Positions 1 through 10,990 of a stretch of DNA of 64,000 nucleotides are shown piece by piece; the first letter of the stretch is position 1, and each line of letters starts with the position of its first letter. The translations under genes were made by a program, and so were the position numbers. The notes beneath the pieces were generated by a model, which did not search any database, was not told where the DNA came from, and saw nothing but the letters and a program-made list of their open reading frames with translations. Source of the stretch: Thysanoteuthis rhombus (Eukaryota > Mollusca > Cephalopoda > Oegopsida > Thysanoteuthidae); assembly GCA_963457665.1 (NCBI GenBank), contig OY735202.1:50208281-50272280 (forward strand), read 5' to 3'.

Positions 1-419
1 GATGATTGCTGTTGTGCACCTTCTTTTGTCATCTCTCAGTTTCTTTTTTATTGTTTTGTTTATTTTGGCCTCCTCTATTTTTTCCCTTGTTGTTGTTGGT
101 GGTTTGAGGTTTCTGTGCTCTTCAATGAGTTTCTTGGTTTCATCAGAGATTTTACTAAGGGTCTGTGTGCTTCTTGGTTTGAACATAATGGTAGCTTCTA
201 TTAGAGAGATTGTTATTTTGCTTTGGAGTTTGTTGATGTTGCTATCATTCTCATCGGTAAGTATCTTAAATCTGTTCTTCAATTCTAGTTTGAAGGATTG
301 AGTGAGTTCCTTTGGTACAATCAGTGGTTGCTGTTCAGCGTGAAACAATTTTGGAACAATTTTTTATGTTCTTTATTGGTGTTTACCTGCATCTTACATC
401 TTACAATTCTATGGCCACT
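1..419 (-). mobile_element. LINE relic: end of endonuclease and linker to reverse transcriptase
   Basis: On the minus strand, SGHRIVRCKMQVNT starts at about 419. It matches the SDHRLVR-type C-terminal motif of LINE apurinic-type endonucleases. After a frame change, 300-1 reads ELKNRFKILTDEND and later ETKKLIEEHRNL and KKLRDDKRR, the usual linker between endonuclease and reverse transcriptase in RTE-like LINEs. The two parts are in different frames and a stop lies between them, so this is a dead copy. It runs off the left edge of the window. The plus-strand reading frame over the same bases is an antisense shadow. Confidence 0.7.
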
Positions 420-420
420 A

Positions 421-712
421 CCTGGTTTACTTGGTCATTCAATAAACACTGTTAAATGATCAGCATCATCTGGCAGCATGCCATATTGAAGGTGATCAAT
501 TAGAGATTTGGAAAAAGAGGTGATATATGAATAAGTGACTTCTCTCACCATCTGTTGGTTGTGATCTCTAAAAAAGGTTTGAATTTTGAAGAAAACAAGT
601 GTGAATGCTGCTGAACACAAATAGACATCAATTTAGCATGAATCAACCTATTATGATGGGAGAGTTTACAAAAAGCAAAATAGTAAATGTTTAATTTTCA
701 GCCCTTTAAGCA
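421..712 (+). repeat. Dispersed repeat family R1, copy 1 (forward, 3' truncated)
   Basis: Begins with a degraded form of the family's outer end (GGTCTGGTTAGTCACTCAAT) and carries the shared GGCAGCATGCC, ATGAATAAGTGACTTCTC and GTGAATGCTGCTG-like blocks. It stops near the block GCCCTTTAG. Forward here means the TAGTCACTCAATAG end is on the left. Confidence 0.75.
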
Positions 713-782
713 CAGAATATGTCAGCCAAAGTTATTAATACAAATTCCATAATTTAAACTGTTTAAAGAACATTAAAGCATA

Positions 783-1112
783 TTAGAAAATGTCAATCAA
801 AACTGTCACCAAATCTGTGGCATAGATTTTTTCAGTTTTCAAGTTGGTCTGGCTGGCTGTCTGGCTGACTGGCTGGCTGTCTGGCTGACTGGCTGGCTGG
901 CTGATTGGCTGGCTGGCTGATTGGCTGGCTGGCTATATATGTATCACACATACAGGCTGTACCAATGAAGCTAGACAGCTGGAAATTTTGACAAATTTTT
1001 TAAAATTTATCGACAGAAAATTATCCCCCTGAATAGGTTTTTAGTTGGGGAGCACAACTTGCTATCTAAGTTTATGCTAAATTGATCTCTAATGTGTGTC
1101 CAGCAACAGCCT
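783..1112 (-). repeat. R1 copy 2 (reverse, truncated)
   Basis: Starts with TTAGAAAATGTCAATCAAAA, then the CTGG/CTGA tetranucleotide tract at 848-932, then TATATGTATCACACATACAGG and the internal blocks. It ends at CAGCAACAGCCTGTACATGA just before a TA tract, so the outer end is missing. Confidence 0.75.
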
Positions 1113-1117
1113 GTACA

Positions 1118-1118
<1 letters not shown>

Positions 1119-1158
<40 letters not shown>
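1119..1158. repeat. (TA)n microsatellite
   Basis: About 20 uninterrupted TA units directly at the broken end of R1 copy 2. Confidence 0.95.
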
Positions 1159-1159
<1 letters not shown>

Positions 1160-1372
1160 CCAGCCATACTAACTTAAAAAATGTAGAAAAACTATGTTGA
1201 TGCTGGCAGTTCTGGTTGACTGTTCTAACACACTAGGAAACAATGGATTAAGGTAGATATGTAATGTCAAAATCCTTGGCATAATAGAAGACTCATAACT
1301 AAATTTCGACCATAATATATCAGCTGAAGTTAATTAAACAAATTAAAACAGTAAAAAGAACATTTAAGCATA

Positions 1373-1804
1373 TCAGAAACTGTCACCAAATACTGTCAGC
1401 ATAAATATCTTCAGTTTTTTAGTCAGTCTGTCTGTATGTGAGTCTGTCTGGCTAGCTATATATGTATCATGCATACAGGCTGCACCAATGAAGCTAGAAA
1501 GCTTGAAATTTCAACGGTGATTCCTTATAATGTCTAGAAAAATTTGTTTTTAGAAAATTCTACCCCCGAATAGGTTTTTAGTGAGAGGCACTGTCCAAGT
1601 TTATGTTAAATTGATCAATAGTTTGAGTCCAGCAGCATTCTGACTTTTTCAGTGATCACAGCCCAACAAAAGGCTAGTAAAAAGTAACTTATTCATTAAT
1701 CACTCCTTTTTACAGTCTTTTTAATTGATCATTCCCCCAGCACAGCATGCTGCCAAAACACATTGGTCACGTAATGGTTTCTATTGAGTGACTAACTAGA
1801 CCTC
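1373..1804 (-). repeat. R1 copy 3 (reverse, nearly full length)
   Basis: Runs from CAGAAACTGTCACC to TTTCTATTGAGTGACTAACT and AGACC, with the CTGTCTGG tract, CATGCATACAGGC, GATCACAGCCCAACAAAAGG and CAGCATGCTGCCAAAA blocks in the family order. Its left flank (1312-1372) resembles 715-782, so copies 2 and 3 share flanking sequence. Confidence 0.8.
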
Positions 1805-1829
1805 TTGATAATGAAGCATAATAAAGTTA

Positions 1830-2290
1830 CTTTACTGCATTCACGTCTGACCTCTGTTAGAATATGGTGATCAATTCTTGTGTCTATTCGTAGAGAAAGA
1901 CACTGAGCTCATTAAATCAGTACAACGTAATACAACAAAATGTGTCTGCCATGTCAAAACATGCTTGCAAAAAATAAATGATTAAAGAACCTGAAATCAC
2001 CAACATGGTCACATAGAAGAGCCTGAGGAGCAATGTTTGGAGTCTGGAAAATCATTAACAACTATGAAAATAATGTGATAACAAGGCTACCAAAACCTTA
2101 ACAAAGCAAAACTAGAAGATAGAAGACATAATCAGAAATTATACTGTAGGTAAAGTGAGAAAATGCATCCTAAGAAACATCTATTCAACCAGCAAATAAT
2201 AAAACCCTGGAACAATCTTCCAGAAAAAGTAGTAAACAGCCCAACTACCTTCAAAAATTGATTAGACAAACAATGGGAAAATTAAAAAAA
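1830..2290 (+). mobile_element. CR1/jockey-like LINE relic: C-terminal end of reverse-transcriptase ORF
   Basis: Plus-strand reading gives PLLEYGDQFLCLFVEKDTEL followed by IKSVQRNTTK. It continues further on with HLFNQQIIKPWNNLPEKVVN and SPTTFKN. These match the C-terminal region common to CR1 and jockey-type LINEs (RPxLEYxxxxWSP, LIExVQRRATK, WNxLPxxVVxAPSxNxFKxxLD). In-frame stops and frame changes show it is inactive. Confidence 0.75.
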
Positions 2291-2335
2291 CACAAAATGT
2301 AGTTTGGAATCAGATGGGCTAGTTGCGAAAGATGA

Positions 2336-2605
2336 ATCATAACATAAACAGTTTTGACCTTAAGAATATTACATGAAGAATTGGACAAATGACAGCTCAA
2401 TAGTGTCTAAAACTATCAAAAAATGTATCATAACATAAACAGTTTTTAGCTTGAGAATTTGACATGAAGAATTGGACAAATGACAGCTCAATTGTGTCCA
2501 AAATTATTGAAAAGATGTATCATAACTCAAACAATGTTGTCCTAATGAACATTAATAATTGGACGAATTTCAGCTCAGAAGTGTCTCAAACTATTTTAGG
2601 TATCT
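2336..2605. repeat. Three-unit tandem repeat, period 91-92 bp
   Basis: Units begin at 2336, 2427 and 2519 with ATCATAAC. The first two share GAAGAATTGGACAAATGACA and the following AGCTCAAT almost exactly; the third is more diverged. It lies 45 bp after the LINE relic. Confidence 0.85.
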
Positions 2606-3162
2606 TAGGTAGTTAAAACAAATAAGTGAAAAGTTATTTTTGTTATAATAATATTGTTTGATCAGTTCTCCCATTCCTGGCGGCACTCATCTTAGTTTGC
2701 TACAACTTGTTTGTACTTTTTATATAAACAATAATCTATTTATATGAAAAAAACTTGCTCATAAGTATTTGAACAGGCACAAAATCTGTTTTTATCACCT
2801 GATATTGCATGGCCATTAAGAAACATTATTTGGGGTCAAGGAATGGGGGGATTCCAAATTAACTTTCTAGTTTGGCAAGTTTTCCATATAGCAATGTGAT
2901 TTCCTTTTTTCAATCTCCTTGATTGATTGGGAACAAAATCTTGAAAGGATAAAACTTATTTTATTGAACAATTTATTTCTATTAAAAGAAAACATACTCT
3001 AGGAATTTAGCATTCAGAAGCACAAAACATGACTAAACGCGAGCTTTGTTGTATTCAGTGCGAAAAAATTTGGTTTTTCTAGCGAAATGTCCCTGCTTCT
3101 AACTCTTAAAACCAAGCAGTTAGAAGCAAAATGTCTGCTCAAATACTCATGATATGTACTGC

Positions 3163-3168
<6 letters not shown>
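2606..3168. other. No recognisable feature
   Basis: AT-rich sequence with no plausible coding exon or repeat signature that I recognise. Confidence 0.5.

Positions 3169-3226
<58 letters not shown>
3169..3226. repeat. (TA)n microsatellite
   Basis: Almost pure TA for about 58 bp, followed by GTATG and a G8 run near 3248. Reading frames across it are low-complexity artefacts. Confidence 0.95.
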
Positions 3227-3234
<8 letters not shown>

Positions 3235-3449
3235 ATATATACATGTGTGGGGGGGGTGTATGTGTTTTTTTGTTTTTTATTACATTCACACCGTCAAAAT
3301 TTATCTTGAGACTCAGCTTTTACTAAACAGTCATCAAGCACACCTACTGATGATTTTTACAAAATTATTACTACCATGAAACTATATAACTGTTTACCCC
3401 TAGGGACAAACACTTCCTGGATCTAATGGTTACTTACTCTAGTTATATA

Positions 3450-3511
3450 TTTATTTTTATATCTATCTATATCTATATCTATATCTATATCTATATCTAT
3501 ATCTATATATA

Positions 3512-3555
<44 letters not shown>
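3450..3555. repeat. (TATC)(TATATC)(TA) compound microsatellite
   Basis: TATC units pass into hexamer TATATC units and then into TA. Confidence 0.95.
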
Positions 3556-3557
<2 letters not shown>

Positions 3558-4274
3558 TATATATATACATATGTATATATAACACACAATTAAGACACAT
3601 CGTATCCCTCCAGAAATGATATGGGACCATGCCACTTACTTGTATATATGAAGTTTGAGTGAATTAGGAACATTTTATGTAGTACGAGCAAAAGTAATGC
3701 CTGCACAAAGTAGAAAAACTTGAAATGCTTGAAGCAGAATGTAGCTTGAATTTCAAACTGTTTCCAGATTTTCAACTACCTGGATACACTCACACATAAT
3801 AGTTTAGTTGCTCTCCCAGTGGGATTTAGGCCAATTCCTCAGCACTGACATTTATTCGTTATCTATCTAAAACACTTTATATGATATAGTATACAATATT
3901 TTAGCTGTTTTTTGTACATGGAATAATAACTGAAAAAAAATTTTAGAGTTATCACTCGGAGACAAGAGTGACTCACTATTACAGTCAATAATTGAACAAC
4001 TGTAATGTTAATAAATATGATTGGTAAAATCGTAATCTCAACCACACCACACATAGTTGAATCTAGTGCACCAATTTCTGATATGTTACAGAATTTTTTA
4101 GGTTTATGTAAACTTTTTGGAGAACTACGTCAAAAGAGCCTTCTGAAATACCATATCTCATCTTTTGTTGAAAATAATCAACGTGGAGACTTTAGAAAAT
4201 TAACAATGGAGGATCATACGAATTCCATTTGTCATGAATATTACTACTTTAATCTTTTTGCTATTTATTCAGTG
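3556..4274. other. No recognisable feature
   Basis: The longest frames (for example 4005-4325, plus) have no recognisable domain and end inside the adjacent LINE relic. Confidence 0.5.
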
Positions 4275-4665
4275 ATATTAAGAAACCATCAGCAGCAGCC
4301 TTTTAACATTTATTGTTGGACATAGACCTTCCCAGAGATTTGGCAGACCATATTTTCACATATGATCTCTGGGGTTCCACAAAGTGTGATGTGATGTACA
4401 GTGGTTGTCTGACATTCTTGCTAATGGATTCCATGATATCTCTGATACCTGACTTGTGAACTTGTGAACTTATGATCCTTTTTTGGGTACATTGTATGAT
4501 TTTCAGTTTGAGAGCCAATACTTTGGTTAGGTTCCATATTTCAGCTCCATAGGCAACTCTTTGGAGGATGCATTGCTTGTAGAACCTTCTTTCTAATATT
4601 AATCGGATTTTCTTGTTCTTGAAGGTTGACTTTGCTCTGCTGAAATCTTTGCCAACCTAGGGTGA
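4275..4665 (-). mobile_element. LINE 3' end (reverse-transcriptase C-terminus)
   Basis: Minus-strand reading gives FSRAKSTFKNKKIR, RRFYKQCILQRVAYGAEIWN and LKIIQCTQKR. This is the segment AFxxLxxxLxxxxxKxxVYNxCIxPxxxYGAExW of RTE-like LINEs. An internal deletion removes the usual GHVARM segment. The 3' end carries GGACATAGACC and a trinucleotide tail (GCTGCTGCTGATGG on minus). Confidence 0.75.
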
Positions 4666-4874
4666 TTCTTCATTTGATTTAAACCCACAAAAAATGCACC
4701 TGAAGTTGCATTTTTTACCTTTAAATTTCTTTGTAAAATGGATACTCCTGTTGTCTGCAGCCTCCATGAGAAAATGAATAGATAAAAACTTCATACTTCA
4801 AATCTTGATTCCTCTTGTTAAATCAAACAAAACGTAGGGAATGTTAAGCAGAAAAGGTACTGTTTCAAGAAAGA

Positions 4875-5010
4875 GTCATCATCACCATTAGCATTTTAAC
4901 ATCTGTCATTGGACATAGATTGTCCCCATGATCCACTAGACCAGCCACAATTTTGCATATGATCTCTGGGTATTGGCAGTGTGTTGTCCAGCTGTTGTCT
5001 GACATTTTGA
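4875..5010 (-). mobile_element. Short LINE 3'-end fragment
   Basis: Shares the CATTGGACATAGATTGTCCC and CATATGATCTCTGGG blocks and the trinucleotide tail with the LINE copies at 4275 and 29240. Confidence 0.6.
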
Positions 5011-5334
5011 CAACATGACCTGAACATTATCATTTGAGTTTTCTCTATTCTTAGTCTTATTCAAGTCAATTATAGTAAAGTACCCAATAAAGATTGAACT
5101 CACTTGTCTTAATACAAGTTTTCAACACTAGATTTATGATCCATTGTGCTCTAACAGGCATCTTTACTTTAGCACATAGTACTGAGTTAACTGGCTATGT
5201 ACTTGAGAAAGGCATATATTCACATCCTGGCCTCCAACTATGGCTAAAGAAGCAGAGCAGATGGATCCATCAGCTCTGGATAGCAGTCCATCTAATAATG
5301 ACTAAAATAAAACCTACAGCTTGGCAGTTACCTT

Positions 5335-5490
5335 GGCCATCTCGGCCAACTGAGCTATAAGGAAAAACACCAAACCTAAAGAGAGGACCCGATGTGCACA
5401 AGCTGATCTTCAATTCAAACAACCAGAACCAGCGGGAGGAGAGAAATCTTTCCTGTAATAACTTGCAAGTGAGGAATAAACCAAAAAAAC
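5335..5490. repeat. Unclassified repeat R2, copy 1
   Basis: Shares an ordered series of blocks with 10715-10990: GCCAACTGAGCTA, CACCAAACCTAAAGAG, AGCTGATCTTCA, CGGGAGGAGAGA and CTTGCAAGTGAGGAATAA. Upstream sequence from 5170 may belong to it. The family was not identified. Confidence 0.55.
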
Positions 5491-5698
5491 TTTCAAATCT
5501 ACAATGTCCACATTGTACGGAAATTTAGGTGTAAAGCAGTCTCTGAGTACTTGCACGGTTCACTCAGGAGAAAGCCAGTAAGCTATCGGTTAGATGAGCT
5601 AGTCAGTAAATATCTTAAATGCATTAGATGAAGCATAATTTGAATAAAAATGAAGAGAACATCCCTTCTCATGGCTATTCTTTCAAACTCCATAAAAA

Positions 5699-6129
5699 TG
5701 GCTCTGGTTAGTCACTCAATAGAAACTTTTGGCGGCATGCCATGTTAGAGGAGATCAGTTTTAAAAAATTGGAAAAGTGTATAATCAATTAAAAAGTCAC
5801 TTCTCTTGCTCTTGTTGAATCTGAATTTTCAAAAAGAAAGTATGAACACAGCCAGATGCAAGATAAGTGACCAATTTAGCATGAAGTTACATTGCAACTC
5901 GGACCCCCTACTAAAACCCTATTTAGGGGAATTTTCAAAAAATGAAAAATACTCTTCTAGTTATATTAAGGAAAGAATGTTAAAATTTTCTACACTTTCA
6001 TTCCATTGGTATGGCCTGTATTTGTCATAAATACATACATACATACCTACATAAATAGCCGGGCAGACCAACTTTAAAACTGAAGAAACCTAAGCTGACA
6101 GTTTAGGTGACAGTTTTGGTTAATGGTTT
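5699..6129 (+). repeat. R1 copy 4 (forward, nearly full length)
   Basis: Runs from CTCTGGTTAGTCACTCAATA to GACAGTTTTGGTTAATGGTT, with all family blocks, and ACATACAT in place of the CCAG tract next to AGCCGGGCAGACC. Confidence 0.8.
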
Positions 6130-7760
6130 AATTATCACAATTTAATTATCACACTACATGGGTGAGATTATTATTCCTTAAGATTACTAGAATCTTTTTA
6201 TTAAATCCTTAATCTTCACCCAAAGAACTTTCTCCAGACTTATGACTTCTGTCTTGTCACGTGTTGATTCTGACAGTACAGCAGAATTTAAGCATTGGAA
6301 GTATAAAAAGATATGAATATGAGACATATGCTTTCTCCTCCTTTTTTCTCTTATCTTTCCTGATCACATTCAAAGTTTTTATTCTTCTCCCTTTGTCATG
6401 GTTTTCCTATTATTCAAGCCACTCGTAAATTGAGTAGAACGAAGCTTTACAATATGTCTTAGATAATATTCATTACATGATGGCTAGCTATCACATAGCA
6501 AAATGGGAGTGGTCTAAACAACTATTATGATGCAGTGAAATAATAAAGATGTCAGAGGCAGAGGGGATGTATTCATCATACCAGAATGTGACCAGAATGA
6601 CAAATAAAAATGATGAAAAAGAAAAACAGAGAAAATGTAGACAGGTGCAGCCATACAGTCTTTGCTGCTTTTCTGTGGTGTCTCTGCTGCCAAATTGTTT
6701 TTGCATTAACAGTGACATTATCTCGTCTTGAAAAAGTGACACTTTAAGACAGCCTTGCTTAAAGCTTTTAAGGTTCATCAAATGTATATTTAAAGCCAAG
6801 GCATGTTTCAAGAGAATCTCTAGGGACAATGTAATTACTTTAAGCCTTATTATTATTATTAATATTTGACTTCTATTTTCCTTCATCAAAATTTTTTAGT
6901 TGCTTTTCATCAAATTACCCCAAACATATGAAGATGAAGGAAAGTCATCGACAAAAATAATGAAAATAATTTACAAAACTTAACCTAACAAAAATGAATC
7001 AGAGAACATAATGATTGCTTAAGATTCCAAAATTATATTCCATTAACGTAGCGAGATTATCCTCAAAGTATATCAACAGCACTATTTCAAATCCACGTTT
7101 TTTTAAATGAACAATTATTTCTATTTCATTATTCATACAGACAGAATGATAATGATAATGAAAATACATACAGTGCACTACAAAAATCTAAACTCAAGTT
7201 GTAAAGGTTGAATAAATTCATTATTATCTAGTCTAATCCATAAGCGTTTTAGATTTTTAGACTCGGTCATTTAAAAAGCGCTGTCCAGTTGTAAAAAGTT
7301 GAGCCCACGGGTTGAGCAGTTTTAGTGTTGTTGATAAAAACGGTGTCAAATTGACTCAGTATGGGGAGGAGACCTAAGCTGTCCAACCTGGTTAGATTTT
7401 TTGAACTTCAGAATTAGGGACTATCACATGCAATAGCTGGACAAATTCATCCAAGTCAGACTGTCACCAAAGATTATTTGCGTGATCCAGATAAATATGG
7501 AACTAAGAACAATTAACAATGAAAAGGATGATTAACAATAATAACGATTTGTTAGGAAATTTTCATCTGAGTTTTAAGTTTTATGATGCACTGTATTGAA
7601 GCTAGTTTCCTTTCTCAAAATATTCATTTATAGTTATCTGCATATATTGCAGAAAAATATCTTTGAGTTATAAAAGAATAACCAGTCATTTTTTAGAAGA
7701 AAAAGTGAGAAAAGTAAAACAAAAAATTCAAATCTGTTCAGATGATCAATTATCAATATA
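6130..7760. other. No recognisable feature
   Basis: AT-rich unique-looking sequence. The minus frame at 6491-6889 has a hydrophobic stretch but no motif, splice context or homology that I can recognise. Confidence 0.45.
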
Positions 7761-7761
7761 T

Positions 7762-8604
7762 TACTAGGTTGATGAAAAAGTTTCCAGCATTTTTAATACA
7801 ATTTTCTTATTCATATATATTCATAGCATCATTAATCAGTCATCGAAACATTTTCCCGAGTTTCACGCCACTTTTCAGCTAAATTATGTATTCCATCATA
7901 AAAGAATCATTCCAGTTTTGATTTAATAAATTATTTGAGGATTTTTTTCAATATCTTGAACTTGTTAAAACTGCTGACCAGACAATGTGTTTTGTATAGA
8001 GTGAAACGAGTGATAGTCTGTGGGAAGTAGGCCCAGAAGATATACCATTTATTGAAAAACTTCCTATGCCAGTCCAATGATTATTTTCTGAAGGACAGGT
8101 GTTGCCATGAAGCAAAATCGCTAGTCCATTTCTCTACCAATAAAAAGACCTTCTGCAACGTCTCATTCGAATGAGCCAATTTCTCACTGCAGCCTTGTTT
8201 ATTTGGATCCCAGCAATCTGTATTGAAGAATTTTCATTGAATCCTATCAAACACAAAGAACTTTCTCCCAGTATATTCTGTTTAGGTTGAGATGCAGGAG
8301 ACTGTCTAAGATGATTTTCAATGATTTTTTTTTTCCATCATTCGTGACTATCTTCTCAAAATATTACTTTTTCCTATGTCCAGCAAGAGGACAAGAATTC
8401 AAATGCTGAATAATGTTAATTTCTAGAAGTTCATGTGGAACCCATTCTCATAGCTGCAGAAATGTTCTTAGGGCTTGTAAATGACATACTATAGTTGACT
8501 GATTGTACAAACAATAAAGAGATGAGTGAACTTCAAAGAAATTTTCAAGAAATCCCGAACATTGTATAAAAAATGGTACTTGGAACTTTTGCATCAACCT
8601 GATA
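7762..8604 (-). mobile_element. Internally deleted mariner-like transposon with both inverted ends
   Basis: The left end CTAGGTTGATGAAAAAGTTT (7764) is mirrored at the right by GGAACTTTTGCATCAACCT ending about 8600. Minus-strand readings contain VPHELLEINIIQHLNSC, KIVTNDGKK, FLYDGIH-like FMMEYII and a final NAGNFFINL. These are the order of a mariner transposase from the WVPHEL region to the C-terminus, with stops and frameshifts. At about 840 bp it is some 450 bp shorter than a typical mariner; the missing part is the DNA-binding N-terminus. Confidence 0.7.
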
Positions 8605-9235
8605 TCATAAGTGGGGTTAGTAAGCTAATTTCACAGATAATTACTGCCAGAGTGACTTTGATCTTCACTCCATGCCTCAATACATACCTCTGTGTCTCTG
8701 TGTGTCAGTGTGAGTAACAATGTGTAGATTTTTTTTACCTCACTAAAGTTGAATTCACTTGTTTATATCGTAAATGGTTCAGAAAGACAAATTGAATCAA
8801 GGAAATACATATATATATATATATATAATAATTATAACTCATGTATAAGACATTCATTTTATTCTCTTGATGAAAGTAACTTAAGAAAACTCACTTTCAG
8901 GTAATCAGATAATGCTCAGAAAATTATCTGAGAATGTAAATAGACATTGCAGTATTAACAAAATCAATTGCAATACAATGTTAATCAACCAGTACATATT
9001 TTGAGGTGGATTAATAAACCAAGGATATAAATTGCATTTATGATAACTGTAGAAACACAATTATAAGAAGTTTATGAAAATGCTATTCTTGATATAAAAT
9101 GTGGTTCTTGATAATTCAAAAACTATGTGGGTCATGCAGCAATATCAATGTTCTTTTTCTGTGTTGATGTTGACTTCAAATCTTGAAAAATAGTTCAGAA
9201 TTTGTGCTCCTTTGATATTTCAAGCAGAGGATCGA
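8605..9235. other. No recognisable gene; short TA tract at 8809-8826
   Basis: AT-rich sequence with a short TA microsatellite; nothing else recognised. Confidence 0.5.
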
Positions 9236-9420
9236 ATTATGCAGTCCTGTAGAATGATTATCAAGAGTAGAAAGATCATAGAACAATGGTTCTATTTGTT
9301 TTCTAGAGTCATGAGTTCAATCTATGAACGGGGCAGTTTGCTGTAAGATTAGGTTATATGGATACATATAGGTGCACAGTGGGAAAAGATAACTGCAACT
9401 CCTCAAAAGAGGGATCTTTG
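9236..9420 (+). repeat. Possible tRNA-like SINE
   Basis: GAGTTCAATC (9311-9320) resembles a Pol III box B and lies downstream of a loose box A-like stretch. The resemblance is weak and no clean tail was found. Confidence 0.3.
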
Positions 9421-10525
9421 CATATATCAATAAAAGTGAACTTCTAAGCTCAATCAATAGGAAGAGTATTAGCTTTGGCAAGAAACTGGGATATATCCAT
9501 TTTTGTAAAAAAGTATGAGAGGCTTGCAATTCTTTGAAGATTACTGGATATGATACACACTTGATGATGTTTAGATGGTGTACCGCTCAAAATGGAATAA
9601 AGATAACAGAGATAAGGATGTTGATCCAAAGTAATCTTTAGGCTAAGACAATTGATCATCAGCATCATAATAATAATCATTAATCACTATGGTATTTTGT
9701 GGGCCTCTACTTGCACCAAGTATCAGAATAATAGGACCATCTGTTATGTGTTAATTGCCTGTCTCCTCTCTCAAGTTAACATGGAAGACTGCACCAATTG
9801 TTGCTGTTGTTTTTGGTTTCTTGACACTTTTAAACATGAATCATAGTTTTTGCTTTTTATGAAAATGCATCTTTTCTGTACCATGTTACTTTCGTGCTAA
9901 TTAAACCCATTAATTTCCTAACTTGCAATGAAGACAAATAACCCAACTGATTAGTCTATTAGATAAAAGCCCAACAAATTTTCATTACTTTTTTCAGATT
10001 AACATCCTTATCTTTTTGGTTTTGATTTTTCCAAGTGGTATACTACCTAGCTTTCCTTTGATCAAGTGATTATTTTGCAAAGAACAGTTAGCAAATCAAT
10101 TCCTACGGAGGATGTTGGACATGATAAAACAAATGATGAGAATATTATAACTTCTAAGCAAACTTAAAGATCCATTAATTGTTAATAAGACATAGTTGCA
10201 GAGAAGGATGAATGAAAACAATAAAGATGAGGAGATGGATTAGAAAGAAAAAATTATTGAACGATGATACTATATTTGAAAGTTTATTTTATAAAAATAC
10301 AATTTATATTTTTAACCCCAAAAATGACTAAAAAAGTAAACAACTTTCCATGTTAAAAAAAAACTTGGTGATAAATAAGAGGAATTGGGGAAATGTGGGG
10401 TGTTTTTTGCCTAATACTCTCTGCTAAAATAAGGGGGTTCTAATCTGCCTGCAAATTTTTATGTAGACCTTCCCATTTTCAAAAGGCAATGACATTATTG
10501 AAGCAGTATTTTCCTCTCCATGAAA
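9421..10525. other. No recognisable feature
   Basis: AT-rich sequence. The frames at 9450-9846 overlap each other and show no domain. Confidence 0.45.
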
Positions 10526-10529
10526 GTGT

Positions 10530-10700
10530 GCATGGCTAAACTGATAACAACATGGATAATGAAATTGACGAGTTCAAATTCTGCTTGAAGTAGTTTGTAA
10601 TTACTTTGCACCTATGCCTTTGAAGCATGAATTTACTTCTCATCCAGCTACGAGTAAAATCAGGGAGCCTTTCAGTCCTATAAGGTAGTTAATCTAAGAG
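10530..10700 (+). repeat. SINE-like repeat R3, copy on plus strand
   Basis: GAGTTCAAATTCTGCTTGAA followed by TTTGCACCTATGCCTTTGAA matches, in opposite orientation, the copies at 54040, 58085, 58835 and 62205 (box B-like TGAGTTTGAATTT, then TTTGCACTAATGCCCTTGGG). Confidence 0.5.
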
Positions 10701-10714
10701 AAGGCCAGGCCATT

Positions 10715-10990
10715 TCAGCTTGCTGAGCTACTGAAAAAGAGCACCAAGCTTAAAGAGTGGATTGGGTGTGTGATAGCTGATCTCCACTTCAGAAAAAAAA
10801 CCAGCACAGACGGGAGGAGAGAGAACAAGAAAATCTACAAGCCCAGGGTTTCCCTTGTCTGATGTGTAGAATGGTCTGCGCCACATGGATCAAGATCCAC
10901 AATCACCATTGAGCCTATAGAAGTTAAACCATCCTCCCCAGATTCTTGCAAGCAAAGAATAAGCCATCAATAGTTTCCTCTCTAAATGTA
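10715..10990. repeat. Unclassified repeat R2, copy 2
   Basis: Contains the same ordered blocks as 5335-5490, with an extra roughly 100 bp before the final CTTGCAAGCAAAGAATAAGC. Confidence 0.55.

Noticed and set aside
2-301. Hydrophobic 99-residue plus-strand frame at the left edge
   Set aside because: It is the antisense of the LINE endonuclease/linker coding strand, and has no start or splice context.
3014-3379. Tyr/Ile-rich frames on both strands
   Set aside because: Translation of a (TA)n microsatellite; the same applies to frames at 14586-14855, 49460-49738 and 56992-57261.
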